Positions 38,813-46,641 of a stretch of 64,000 bases of DNA are shown here, in pieces; position 1 is the stretch's first letter; each line of letters opens with the position of its first letter. A program made the position numbers and the translations under genes. The stretch comes from Mycobacterium sp. ENV421 (GTDB lineage Bacteria > Actinomycetota > Actinomycetes > Mycobacteriales > Mycobacteriaceae): assembly GCF_002887815.1 (NCBI RefSeq), contig NZ_PDHO01000005.1, positions 1 through 64,000 on the forward strand, read 5' to 3'. The notes below the pieces were generated by a model. The model ran no database searches. It saw only the letters and a list, made by a program, of their open reading frames with translations, and was not told where the DNA came from.

Positions 38813-39256
38813 CTAGAGCGTCGGACGTAGCCCCGGCACCACTGCGCCGATGAGGCCGCGCACGGTTGCCTTGGTCATGTCGAACATGTCGAAGTAGTCC
38901 CGCCACAAGGTGATTCGGCCGTTCGTGACCTCGAACACGCCGCACACCCAGAACTGCAACCGCACCGGACCGACCCGCAGCACATCGGTGCGCTCGGTGA
39001 GCACCACCGGGCCGTTGACCGCGATGCGGTGGATCTTGACCTCGAAGCCGAAGCTGGGCCGCTGCAGGCCTTTGAACAGCTTCATGGTCCGCTTGCGGCC
39101 GCGGACGGTGGGGAAGCCGACGTTCTGGTAGACGAGATTGTCGTCCAGCTGGAGATCGGCGGTGGCCAGGTCCTGGTCCTGCAGTGCGTTCAGGAAAACC
39201 TCGACCGTATGGGCATTGTCGATATCGGAGCTCACGTTGGTGATCTGCTCGGTCAT
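38813..39256 (-). CDS. ephG: Limonene-1,2-epoxide hydrolase family protein, EphG-like
   Basis: 147 residues, ATG at 39256. One NTF2-like cone-shaped domain: NAHTVEVFLNALQDQDLATA, LVYQNVGFPTVRGRK, VLTERTDVLRVGP (with the Arg/Asp pair) and ITLWRDYFDM (the second Asp). These are the Asp-Arg-Asp residues of limonene epoxide hydrolase. Equivalent to Rv2740, which hydrolyses sterol or fatty epoxides. Confidence 0.88.
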   Translation of the reverse strand: MTEQITNVSSDIDNAHTVEVFLNALQDQDLATADLQLDDNLVYQNVGFPTVRGRKRTMKLFKGLQRPSFGFEVKIHRIAVNGPVVLTERTDVLRVGPVRLQFWVCGVFEVTNGRITLWRDYFDMFDMTKATVRGLIGAVVPGLRPTL

Positions 39257-39263
39257 GCTCTCG

Positions 39264-39269
39264 AGCCTA
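39264..39269 (-). promoter_or_regulatory. -10 element of a leaderless ephG promoter
   Basis: TAGGCT on the minus strand ends 7 nt before the ATG at 39256; it is within the palindrome GCCTAGGC. Confidence 0.5.
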
Positions 39270-39298
39270 GGCCGGATGCGCTGTGGCAGGGTAGGCCC

Positions 39299-40465
39299 GT
39301 GCGCGTCGCGGTGGTGGCAGGACCGGATCCCGGCCATGCGTTTCCCGCGATCGCGCTGTGCCTGCGCCTGGCGGCCGCGGGCGACCATCCCACTCTGCTG
39401 ACCGGAACCGAATGGCTGGAGACTGCCCGCGCCACCGGTATCGAGGCGGTGGAACTCCTGGGACTCGACGTCACCGACGACGATGACGACACCGACGCCG
39501 GCGCCAAGATCCACCAGCGCGCGGCGCGGATGGCCGTGCTCAACGTTCCGGTACTGCGTGAACTGGCGCCCGACCTGATCGTCTCTGACGTCATCACCGT
39601 CTGCGGCGGGATGGCCGCCGAGCTGATCGGCACCCCATGGGTCGAGCTGAATCCTCAGCCGCTGTACCGGCCGTCGCGGGGACTGCCGCCCTTGGGCAGT
39701 GGGTTGGCGCCCGGCACCGGCATCCGCGGCCGGGTGCGGGACTCGATTCTGCGCGCCCTGACGGCGCGGTCGTGGAAGGAAGGGGAGCGACAGCGTTCGG
39801 CAGCACGGGTGCAGATCGGGCTACCCGCCCGCGAACCGGGGCCGGTGCGCCGGCTGATCGCGACCCTGCCCGCCCTGGAGGTGCCGCGCCCGGACTGGCC
39901 GGCCGAGGCTGTCGTCGTCGGGCCGCTGCACTTCGAGCCCACCGACGCGGTGTTGCCGGTTCCGCCGGGTGACGGCCCGGTGATCGTGGTGGCGCCGTCA
40001 ACCGCCGCGATCGGTGCCCAGGGCGTGACCGAGCTGGTGCTGGAACATCTGGTGCCCGGACGAACCCTCCCGGACGGGTCGCGGGTGGTGATCTCCCGGC
40101 TCGGCGGCCGGGAACTCGAGGTGCCGCCGTGGGCGAGTGTCGGGCTGGGCCGCCAGGACGAACTGCTGACCCACGCTGATCTGGTGATCTGCGGTGGTGG
40201 GCACGGGATGCTGACCAAGACACTGCTGGCAGGCGTGCCGATGGTGGTGATCCCGGGTGGGGGTGACCAATGGGAGTTGGCGAATCGCGTTGTGCGCCAA
40301 GGCAGTGCGCGCTTGATCCGGCCGCTTGCCGCCGAGGTTCTGGTGGCGGAGGTGGGTGAAGTGCTGTCCTCGCCGGGCTATCGGGAGGCGGCCCGGCGCG
40401 CCGGCGAGACCATCGCGGACGTCGCCGATCCGGTACGGGTGTGCCATGAATCGGTGGCTGGGTAA
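39299..40465 (+). CDS. GT1-like glycosyltransferase, Rv2739c-like
   Basis: 388 residues from a GTG at 39299. A GT-B fold of the macrolide/UGT type. The N-terminal donor-free domain begins VRVAVVAGPDPGHAFPAIAL. The C-terminal sugar-nucleotide domain has LTHADLVICGGGHGMLTKTLLAGVPMVVIPGGGDQ (two joined motifs, listed as ADLVICGGGHGML and GVPMVVIPGGGDQWE). Donor and acceptor are unknown. Gene order places it as Rv2739c. Confidence 0.88.
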   Translation: MRVAVVAGPDPGHAFPAIALCLRLAAAGDHPTLLTGTEWLETARATGIEAVELLGLDVTDDDDDTDAGAKIHQRAARMAVLNVPVLRELAPDLIVSDVITVCGGMAAELIGTPWVELNPQPLYRPSRGLPPLGSGLAPGTGIRGRVRDSILRALTARSWKEGERQRSAARVQIGLPAREPGPVRRLIATLPALEVPRPDWPAEAVVVGPLHFEPTDAVLPVPPGDGPVIVVAPSTAAIGAQGVTELVLEHLVPGRTLPDGSRVVISRLGGRELEVPPWASVGLGRQDELLTHADLVICGGGHGMLTKTLLAGVPMVVIPGGGDQWELANRVVRQGSARLIRPLAAEVLVAEVGEVLSSPGYREAARRAGETIADVADPVRVCHESVAG

Positions 40466-40468
40466 GTT
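40463..40468 (+). promoter_or_regulatory. -10 element of a leaderless promoter before the DUF3046 gene
   Basis: TAAGTT begins at the glycosyltransferase stop codon and ends 6 nt before the GTG at 40475. Confidence 0.45.
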
Positions 40469-40474
40469 GGTGGC

Positions 40475-40669
40475 GTGCGGCTGACGGAATTCACCGAACT
40501 CGTCGAGGGGCAATTCGGCCGGGTTCGTGGTGGCTCGCTGCTGGTGGATCACGTGCTCACCCAGTTGGGCGGACGGACCGCCGCGCAGGCCATCGAGGAC
40601 GGTGTGGAGCCCCGCGACGTGTGGCGGGCGCTGTGCGCCGACTTCGACGTGCCGCGCGATCAGTGGTGA
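40475..40669 (+). CDS. DUF3046 protein, Rv2738c-like
   Basis: 64 residues from a GTG. The entire chain fits DUF3046: LTEFTELVEGQFGRVRGGSL, LVDHVLTQLGGRTAAQAIED, then GVEPRDVWRALCADFDVPRDQW. A small helical actinobacterial protein always near recA. The function is unknown. Confidence 0.9.
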   Translation: MRLTEFTELVEGQFGRVRGGSLLVDHVLTQLGGRTAAQAIEDGVEPRDVWRALCADFDVPRDQW

Positions 40670-40673
40670 GCGC

Positions 40674-41363
40674 GTGAGTACCTTCGCGTTGATCCATGGC
40701 GCCTGGCACGGGCCGTGGTGCTGGGAACGGTTGATTCCCGAATTGGAGCGGCGCGGGCACCGGGCGGTCGCGGTGGACGTCCGGTTCGATGATCCAACGG
40801 CGACGTTCACCGACCATGCCGCCACATTCGCCGCGGCCATAGATGAGAACGACCACGACGTCGTCGCTGTCGGCCACTCGCTGGGCAGCTATGCGTTGCC
40901 GTGGATCGCAGACCGGTGCCTGCTTCGTCACCAGGTGTATTTGTGCGGCTTGGTCGCCGAGCCCGGCCGCACCATCGCTGAGCTGAATCGGGAGCAACAC
41001 ATACTCAATCCGGATCATTCGGCCGGACTCGCCAAGGTCGATGGCGGCACCCGATGGGTCGACTTCGACCTGGCGCGATCGATCTTCTATCCGGATTGCG
41101 ACGAAGAGATCGTCGCGTCGGCGATCCCACGGCTGCGAGTTCAGGCGCGGGAGCCGATGTCGCAGCGCTGCACGTTCGATCGGCTCCCATCGATTCCGGC
41201 CACCTACATCGTGTGCTCGGAGGACCGGATGGTCGATCCAGGCTGGTCGCGACGGGTGGCGACGGAGCGGCTCGGGGCGCAGGTGGTAGAGCTGCCGGGG
41301 GGTCATTCGCCGTTCTACTCCCGCCCGGAGGCTCTGGCCGACGCCCTGCATCGGCTCGTCTGA
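40674..41363 (+). CDS. Alpha/beta hydrolase
   Basis: 229 residues from a GTG 5 nt after the DUF3046 stop. It begins FALIHGAWHGPWCWERLIPEL with the oxyanion HG motif. The nucleophile elbow is GHSLGSYA (about 65-72), the acid is in SEDRMVDPGWSRR, and the His is in LPGGHSPFYSRPE. The compact form resembles plant-type salicylate/methyl-ester esterases. The substrate is unknown. Confidence 0.87.
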   Translation: MSTFALIHGAWHGPWCWERLIPELERRGHRAVAVDVRFDDPTATFTDHAATFAAAIDENDHDVVAVGHSLGSYALPWIADRCLLRHQVYLCGLVAEPGRTIAELNREQHILNPDHSAGLAKVDGGTRWVDFDLARSIFYPDCDEEIVASAIPRLRVQAREPMSQRCTFDRLPSIPATYIVCSEDRMVDPGWSRRVATERLGAQVVELPGGHSPFYSRPEALADALHRLV

Positions 41364-41388
41364 CACGCGGCGGCGCGCCTCCTTGCCA

Positions 41389-41404
41389 TCGAACACATGT
41401 TCGT
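41389..41404. promoter_or_regulatory. LexA (SOS) box of recA
   Basis: TCGAACACATGTTCGT matches the mycobacterial SOS box TCGAAC-N4-GTTCGA at 15 of 16 constrained positions. A TATGGT hexamer at 41405-41410 directly follows and can serve as the -10 of the LexA-controlled promoter. Confidence 0.85.
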
Positions 41405-41428
41405 TATGGTGGTCAGCGTTCGACCGTT

Positions 41429-41451
41429 TTGTCGGAGCCTTGTCCTAACGT
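41429..41451 (+). promoter_or_regulatory. RecA-NDp-type (PafBC-dependent) promoter of recA
   Basis: TTGTCGGAG, 8 nt, then TAACGT fits the known RecA-NDp pattern tTGTCRgtg-N8-TAnnnT, used for the LexA-independent DNA-damage response. It lies 54 nt before the recA ATG. Confidence 0.75.
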
Positions 41452-41505
41452 CACGGCCAACCGACCGAGAACCGGTCAACAACGACTACCGGAAGAGGTA
41501 TCACC

Positions 41506-42558
41506 ATGGCTCCGCAGGCACCTGATCGCGAGAAGGCCCTCGAGCTCGCACTCGCGCAGATCGACAAGAACTTCGGCAAGGGCTCGGTGATGCGCCTCGG
41601 CGACGAGGTCCGACAGCCGATCTCCGTCATCCCGACCGGATCGATCGCCCTTGACGTCGCCCTCGGTATCGGCGGTCTGCCGCGCGGCCGCGTCGTCGAG
41701 ATCTACGGCCCGGAATCGTCGGGTAAGACCACCGTCGCACTGCATGCGGTGGCCAATGCTCAAGCCGCCGGTGGCATCGCGGCGTTCATCGACGCCGAGC
41801 ACGCGCTGGACCCGGATTACGCCAAGAAGCTCGGTGTGGACACCGATGCGCTACTGGTCAGCCAGCCCGACACCGGTGAGCAGGCACTCGAGATCGCCGA
41901 CATGCTGGTGCGTTCAGGTGCCATCGACCTCATCGTCATCGACTCGGTGGCCGCCCTGGTACCCCGCGCCGAGATCGAGGGCGAGATGGGTGACAGCCAC
42001 GTCGGCCTGCAGGCCCGCCTGATGAGCCAGGCGCTGCGCAAGATGACCGGTGCACTGAACAACTCGGGCACCACCGCGATCTTCATCAACCAGCTGCGCG
42101 AGAAGATCGGCGTGATGTTCGGCTCACCCGAAACCACCACGGGTGGTAAGGCTTTGAAGTTCTACGCCTCGGTCCGCCTGGATGTGCGGCGGATCGAGAC
42201 ACTCAAGGACGGCACCGACGCGGTCGGCAACCGCACCCGCGTCAAGGTCGTCAAGAACAAGGTGTCGCCGCCGTTCAAGCAGGCCGAGTTCGACATCCTC
42301 TACGGCAAGGGCATCAGCCGCGAAGGCTCGCTCATCGACATGGGTGTGGAGCAGGGCTTCATCCGCAAGTCCGGATCGTGGTTCACCTACGAAGGTGAGC
42401 AGCTCGGTCAGGGCAAGGAGAACGCCCGCAACTTCATGATGGAAAACCCCGATGTGGCCAACGAGATCGAGAAAAAGATCAAAGAGAAGCTCGGTATCGG
42501 TGCGGTGGTGACCGATGAACTCGTCGATGACGTCCTCCCCGCCCCAGTCGACTTCTGA
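41506..42558 (+). CDS. recA: Recombinase RecA (no intein)
   Basis: 350 residues. Walker A GPESSGKT is at about 68-75, [21 protein letters not shown] holds Walker B and loop L1 (split here), and [14 protein letters not shown] leads into L2. It forms DNA filaments for homologous recombination and triggers LexA self-cleavage. Length is that of a plain RecA; the intein known from M. tuberculosis is absent. GAAGAGG lies upstream of the ATG. Control is by LexA and PafBC-type promoters. recX starts inside its 3' end. Confidence 0.98.
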   Translation: MAPQAPDREKALELALAQIDKNFGKGSVMRLGDEVRQPISVIPTGSIALDVALGIGGLPRGRVVEIYGPESSGKTTVALHAVANAQAAGGIAAFIDAEHALDPDYAKKLGVDTDALLVSQPDTGEQALEIADMLVRSGAIDLIVIDSVAALVPRAEIEGEMGDSHVGLQARLMSQALRKMTGALNNSGTTAIFINQLREKIGVMFGSPETTTGGKALKFYASVRLDVRRIETLKDGTDAVGNRTRVKVVKNKVSPPFKQAEFDILYGKGISREGSLIDMGVEQGFIRKSGSWFTYEGEQLGQGKENARNFMMENPDVANEIEKKIKEKLGIGAVVTDELVDDVLPAPVDF

Positions 42559-43045
42559 GACCCGCGAAGAGCAGGCGCATGCGTTGTGCCTGCGCCTGCT
42601 CACCGTGCGTCCGCGAACCCGATCCGAGCTCGCCGGCCAGATGGCCAAGCGGGGGTACCCCGACGAGGTCGCCGCGCATGAACTCGACCGGCTGGCCGCT
42701 GTCGGTCTGATCGACGACGCCGACTTCGCCGAACAGTGGGTACGTTCGCGACGGGCGCGCGCGGGAAAAGGTAAGCGCGCCTTGGCTGCTGAGTTGCGGA
42801 CCAAAGGTGTCGACGACGAGATGATCGCTGCCGCGCTCGACGACATCGACGCCGGCGCCGAACGGCAACGCGCCGAGGAGTTGGTGCAGCAGAAGCTGCG
42901 CCGGGAGAAGCTCGACGACGGCGACGACACCAAGGTGATGCGCAGGCTGGTCGGCATGCTGGCCCGTCGCGGCTACAACCAGAGCATGGCGGTGGCCGTG
43001 GTCAGAGACGAGCTGGCGGGGGAGCGGGAACGCCGCCGGGTCTGA
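42515..43045 (+). CDS. recX: RecA regulator RecX
   Basis: 176 residues from an ATG 44 nt inside recA (an ATG four codons later is possible). Three-helix repeats typical of Rec[43 protein letters not shown] and [21 protein letters not shown]. It limits RecA filament growth. The overlap ensures co-expression. Confidence 0.95.
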   Translation: MNSSMTSSPPQSTSETREEQAHALCLRLLTVRPRTRSELAGQMAKRGYPDEVAAHELDRLAAVGLIDDADFAEQWVRSRRARAGKGKRALAAELRTKGVDDEMIAAALDDIDAGAERQRAEELVQQKLRREKLDDGDDTKVMRRLVGMLARRGYNQSMAVAVVRDELAGERERRRV

Positions 43046-43606
43046 TCACCGCGATCCCAGCAGCGTCTTCATGGTGGTGATCTGCCGTTCCTGGGTGGCT
43101 TCGCCGCCGCCGGCGACCGCGACAGTCGCACGATAGGTGCCCTTGTCGACCTCGGTCTTGCTGAGGGCGAGGGCTCGCTCGCGGTTGGCGATCATCTGCT
43201 CGAGGTACAGCCTGGCCGCCAGGGCTGGTTCGGCGTCCTGGATCGCAGCCGTATGTGTGCCGGACGCCTGCTCGGCGGCGCCCGGGGCCGGAGCGCCCCA
43301 GTCCTTGAGCCATTGCTGCAGCTGAACCACCTCCGGACGATCGTTCTCGTGTATCGCCCGGGCTATATCCGAGACGTCGCGGTCGACGCCGGGTTTGGCC
43401 AGCAGCGCCTCGCTCATCGCGACCGCCTGCTGCTCCAGCGGGATCATCTGCTGGGCAAAGGAAACGTCGGCGTCGTTGTGCTCTTCGTAGCCCGGCGGCT
43501 GGGTGGGACCCGCTTGCGGGGTTGCTGCCTGCTGCAGGGAACATCCGGCGAGTACGCCGAATGCCAGTAGGGCGCCTGCACTGGTCTTGACGAATTGCCT
43601 GCGCAT
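43046..43606 (-). CDS. DUF305 lipoprotein lacking the His pairs
   Basis: 186 residues. The lipobox LAGC gives a lipidated Cys near residue 22. Two DUF305 units follow: NDADVSFAQQMIPLEQQAVAMSEALL and RLYLEQMIANRERALALSKTEV (each shown in part). In standard DUF305 proteins the segment after MI carries His-His; here it reads PLEQ and ANRE. The ferritin-like fold may remain while metal binding is lost. It is convergent with recX with no gap. Confidence 0.85.
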   Translation of the reverse strand: MRRQFVKTSAGALLAFGVLAGCSLQQAATPQAGPTQPPGYEEHNDADVSFAQQMIPLEQQAVAMSEALLAKPGVDRDVSDIARAIHENDRPEVVQLQQWLKDWGAPAPGAAEQASGTHTAAIQDAEPALAARLYLEQMIANRERALALSKTEVDKGTYRATVAVAGGGEATQERQITTMKTLLGSR

Positions 43607-43687
43607 GTCGTTCTCCTTCCGCCACTGCGGATACCCACGTGACAGCGCGACGCAACCTTGAAGTTGTCTGGTCAGAGCCTGCGTGGC

Positions 43688-44974
43688 TCAGCGCACGGTG
43701 TAGCCGAGCGGGCAGGGATCGGCCGCGCGCGCCACGCCGCCGATCTGAGCGGGCACCGGACGCGGATGTCCTGTCCACTCGGGCCTCATGTTGTAGCGGC
43801 CCACGAGGCGAGTCATCGCCATCGCCATCGCCGCCAACGAAAACGGCTGTGCCGGACAGGAATGCCTGCCGTGCCCGAAGGCGGTCACCAGCATCGGTGA
43901 CGGCAACGCATGCGCGTCGGCGAGCCGGTGCCGGTGCCACCGGCTGGGATTCCACTGCTCCAAGCCGGCGGCGGCCGAAGTGTTCAGCAGCGGTAGCAGC
44001 GTCGCGATGGTCCAGCCCTTCGGTACGTCGACCACACCCGCGCCGGTGTCGAATGTGACCGGTTCGAGTACGGCGCGAGCCATGATCGAACGCTGCGCCA
44101 ACCGGGTGCTTTCGAGAGCACAGCTGGAAGCCAGCTCACGGTCGCCACCCGCGACCAGGCGGAGCTGATCGGGATGGGCGATCAGGTCGACGAGCGCCCA
44201 GCCGAGCGCTGCCATCAGGTTCGACATCGAGGCGATGTGGATGAGCGCGACGTCCATCGCGACACCGCGGCTGCGGATGTCCGGCGATTCCGATGCCCAA
44301 GCCTCGACGATTCGGCTGAACAGACCCGCGCCGACCCCGGACGTCGAATCATGGTGCCGCAGTGACTCTTCGATCACCTCGGCGACGTCATCCAAGGCGG
44401 CCCGTTCGGCTCGCATACCCGAAGCGGCCACCGCCGCCATCGCGTCGGGGTGAACGAAGGCATCCGAACCGTCGAGGACGTCGAACGCGCGCACCAGTCG
44501 CTCGAACGCCTCCCCGTCAGCGCAGCCCGGCCCGGCCCACGACGCCAAACCCATGCGGTGGCCAAGCCGTCGGGTCAGCGCGAACAGGTCGACTGTGCCG
44601 CTCTCGCCGAGTTCGGCCTCGGTCGCATCGAGGGCGCTGTCGAGGTTGGCGAGGTATGACGTGACGTCGTCGCGGCGAAACAGTGAACTCGGCAGTAGCC
44701 GTCTGCCTGAGAACACCTCGTCGGGCAGCTTGCGCCGCAGCATGAGAAAGTCCGCGACACCCTTGCTGGCGGCTTCTTCGACGAGCGCGTAGAACGATTC
44801 GACGCCGGTGGGAGAGAAGGTGAAAAGATAGCGGTCGCTTCCACTCTCGACCACGAACGTATCGCCGCGGCGTTCGCGTGCCCCGGCGATCGCGGCCACC
44901 GCGTCGTCAACCTCGACATCCCACGGCAGCCCGACGCCATCGGCGACGGGTAGGACGTCGAGCGGGCTCGGCAC
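43688..44974 (-). CDS. Cytochrome P450
   Basis: 428 residues from a GTG with AGAAGG upstream. The heme-thiolate motif FGHGRHSCPAQ places the Cys ligand near residue 370. The K-helix E-x-x-R is ESTR in ALESTRLAQRS. The I-helix region (HIASMSNLMAALGWALVDLI) lacks the usual acid-Thr pair; Asn and Met stand there, which may point to non-monooxygenase chemistry such as rearrangement. No ferredoxin or reductase is adjacent. The subfamily is not assigned. Confidence 0.88.
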   Translation of the reverse strand: MPSPLDVLPVADGVGLPWDVEVDDAVAAIAGARERRGDTFVVESGSDRYLFTFSPTGVESFYALVEEAASKGVADFLMLRRKLPDEVFSGRRLLPSSLFRRDDVTSYLANLDSALDATEAELGESGTVDLFALTRRLGHRMGLASWAGPGCADGEAFERLVRAFDVLDGSDAFVHPDAMAAVAASGMRAERAALDDVAEVIEESLRHHDSTSGVGAGLFSRIVEAWASESPDIRSRGVAMDVALIHIASMSNLMAALGWALVDLIAHPDQLRLVAGGDRELASSCALESTRLAQRSIMARAVLEPVTFDTGAGVVDVPKGWTIATLLPLLNTSAAAGLEQWNPSRWHRHRLADAHALPSPMLVTAFGHGRHSCPAQPFSLAAMAMAMTRLVGRYNMRPEWTGHPRPVPAQIGGVARAADPCPLGYTVR

Positions 44975-44991
44975 TTCTCGATGCCTTCTGG

Positions 44992-45225
44992 CTACCAGCT
45001 CCAGACGATGCCGCGGCGACGGTCCCGGACATTCGGCGTGATCTCACTGACGTTGGGGGCACGCGTCTGTGGCACCGCCTTGATGGACACGCTGCCGCTG
45101 GTCTCGCACATGACGTGGCTGCCCGCGTCATGACAGGTCTGCCGGGCACCGGCCACCGGAGCTGAAACCAGTGACGCCGCAACCACAGCTGTGGTCAGCA
45201 GGGAGATTCTTCCTCGCACGTTCAC
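44992..45225 (-). CDS. Small secreted protein (77 aa)
   Basis: GTG start with AAAGGAA upstream. The signal peptide is NVRGRISLLTTAVVAASLVS followed by an APVAGA cleavage region. The mature part of about 50 residues holds two Cys (QTCHDAGSHVMCETSG), probably a disulfide, and ends RRRGIVWSW. The family is not recognised. The pattern is common among small mycobacterial secreted proteins. Confidence 0.65.
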   Translation of the reverse strand: MNVRGRISLLTTAVVAASLVSAPVAGARQTCHDAGSHVMCETSGSVSIKAVPQTRAPNVSEITPNVRDRRRGIVWSW

Positions 45226-45274
45226 AACGCCGTTCCTTTCCCGCGGTATGTGGTGGCAGTCCGAACTGCGCGTG

Positions 45275-45709
45275 TCACGGGCACGCCGACACGAGAACTC
45301 GAGCGCTCGGGTCGAGCGGCGCGTCGGCGTCCTGCGCGTGCCTGAACGCGTCATCCCGCGCCGTTTCGACCGTCGGCCCGGCGCCGCCGGACACAATCCC
45401 GCTGCCGTCGTCGGCACCCACCGAGACAACGCACAGGTTGTCGTTGGTGACCTCGTCACGGCTGCACTGCTGGGCGCCGGCCTGCTGGCACGCGGCGATC
45501 ACGGCCGCCGAGGCGGCCTCATTGGTCGGGCCGGTAGCCGAGAACCCGGCAAGTACGCCGTTGAGCACGCCGGAGCCGACAGCTTGTGACAGGTCGTCGG
45601 CGCCGTCAACCGCGCCGTCCGGGCCGCCGGCCCACGCCGACGCTGCGGACAGCGTTGCCGCTACGACGCCGACGGCGACGATCGTGGAAACCCTGCGGGT
45701 GAGCGCCAT
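45275..45709 (-). CDS. Secreted DUF4189-like protein (144 aa)
   Basis: ATG at 45709 with GCAGGA upstream. The signal peptide is RRVSTIVAVGVVAATLSAAS ending AWA. The mature chain has four Cys (IAACQQAGAQQC, NDNLCVVSVG, VSACP) and the pattern NLCVVSVGADDGSGIVSGGA then TVETARDDAFRHA, which resembles DUF4189 secreted proteins. The function is unknown. It neighbours another small secreted protein on the same strand. Confidence 0.7.
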   Translation of the reverse strand: MALTRRVSTIVAVGVVAATLSAASAWAGGPDGAVDGADDLSQAVGSGVLNGVLAGFSATGPTNEAASAAVIAACQQAGAQQCSRDEVTNDNLCVVSVGADDGSGIVSGGAGPTVETARDDAFRHAQDADAPLDPSARVLVSACP

Positions 45710-45796
45710 TCGGGTCCTGCCTTTCACACTGATCGGCGAAGGTGATCCGTCACTGTAGCTGTATTTGACGCACTCGTCGGGGCATCGGCACGAGAC

Positions 45797-45802
45797 TAGG
45801 CT
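45797..45802 (+). promoter_or_regulatory. -10 element of a leaderless promoter for the LLM gene
   Basis: TAGGCT ends 7 nt before the ATG at 45810, in the same ACTAGGCTTC context as at ftsK. Confidence 0.55.
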
Positions 45803-45809
45803 TCACTGC

Positions 45810-46634
45810 ATGCAGATCTCGGCCAAACTCGCTCCCACCTTCGACTATCCCGAGCTCGAACAGTTCTGGCGCTCGGCCGATGCGCTGGGCTTCGAAGCGG
45901 TCTGGAACTACGACCACTTCTACGGTCTGATCGAGGATCGAAAGCCCACGCATGAGGGGTGGACGACACTGGCGGCAATGGCCGTGGTGGTCGGCCAGGC
46001 GCGGATCGGGTGCATGGTCACCGGCGTGACGTACCGCAATCCGGCCATCCTGGCCAAGATGGCCGTCACCGTCGACCACATCAGCGGCGGACGACTGAAC
46101 TTCGGTATCGGAGCCGGCTGGCACGAAGCCGAGCATCGCGGCTTCGGAATCGAATTTCCCAGCGCGGGAACACGAGTGGCGATGCTCGACGAGGCGCTCA
46201 CCGTGATTCGCCGCCTCTGGACGGAAGAGACCGTGACGTTCGAGGGCCGCTTCTACACGCTGAACGAGGCGATCTGCGAACCCAAGCCGCTGCAACGGCC
46301 CTATCCGCCGATCGTGGTGGGCGGCTCCCAGCCCAAGATGCTACGAGTGATCGCCCGGCACGCCGACGAGTGGAACATGCCCAGCCATGAGGGTCCGCAG
46401 CAGTGGGGTGAGGTCAATGAGCGGCTCACCGAAGCCTGCGCCGAGGTCGGCCGCGATCCGGGCGACGTCCGTCGTTCGCTCCAGCTTTTCCTGCACCCGC
46501 GCGACCCCGAACAGGTTGCCGCGCAACTGGATCAGCTGCCGCAGTACGCCGAACTGGGCTGCGAGCATGCGGTGTTGAGCTTCTACCAGCCGCCGTCGAC
46601 CGAACTGCTGGAGCGCTGCGCCCAGCTCCGCTAG
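45810..46634 (+). CDS. LLM-class F420-dependent oxidoreductase
   Basis: 274 residues. Luciferase-like monooxygenase barrel: FWRSADALGFEAVWNYDHFY, RIGCMVTGVTYRNPAILAKM, and LNFGIGAGWHEAEHRGFGI, the classic LLM/F420 segment. RPYPPIVVGGSQPKMLRVIA follows. It probably uses coenzyme F420 to reduce or oxidise an unknown substrate. Length is slightly short for the class but complete. Confidence 0.9.
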   Translation: MQISAKLAPTFDYPELEQFWRSADALGFEAVWNYDHFYGLIEDRKPTHEGWTTLAAMAVVVGQARIGCMVTGVTYRNPAILAKMAVTVDHISGGRLNFGIGAGWHEAEHRGFGIEFPSAGTRVAMLDEALTVIRRLWTEETVTFEGRFYTLNEAICEPKPLQRPYPPIVVGGSQPKMLRVIARHADEWNMPSHEGPQQWGEVNERLTEACAEVGRDPGDVRRSLQLFLHPRDPEQVAAQLDQLPQYAELGCEHAVLSFYQPPSTELLERCAQLR

Positions 46635-46641
46635 CCGAAGC

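Noticed and set aside
38795..38820. Repeated TAGAGCG between pspM and ephG as a terminator
   Set aside because: It is a short direct repeat, not an inverted one; no stem forms.
41506..42558. RecA intein
   Set aside because: The gene is 350 codons with contiguous RecA motifs; no insertion.
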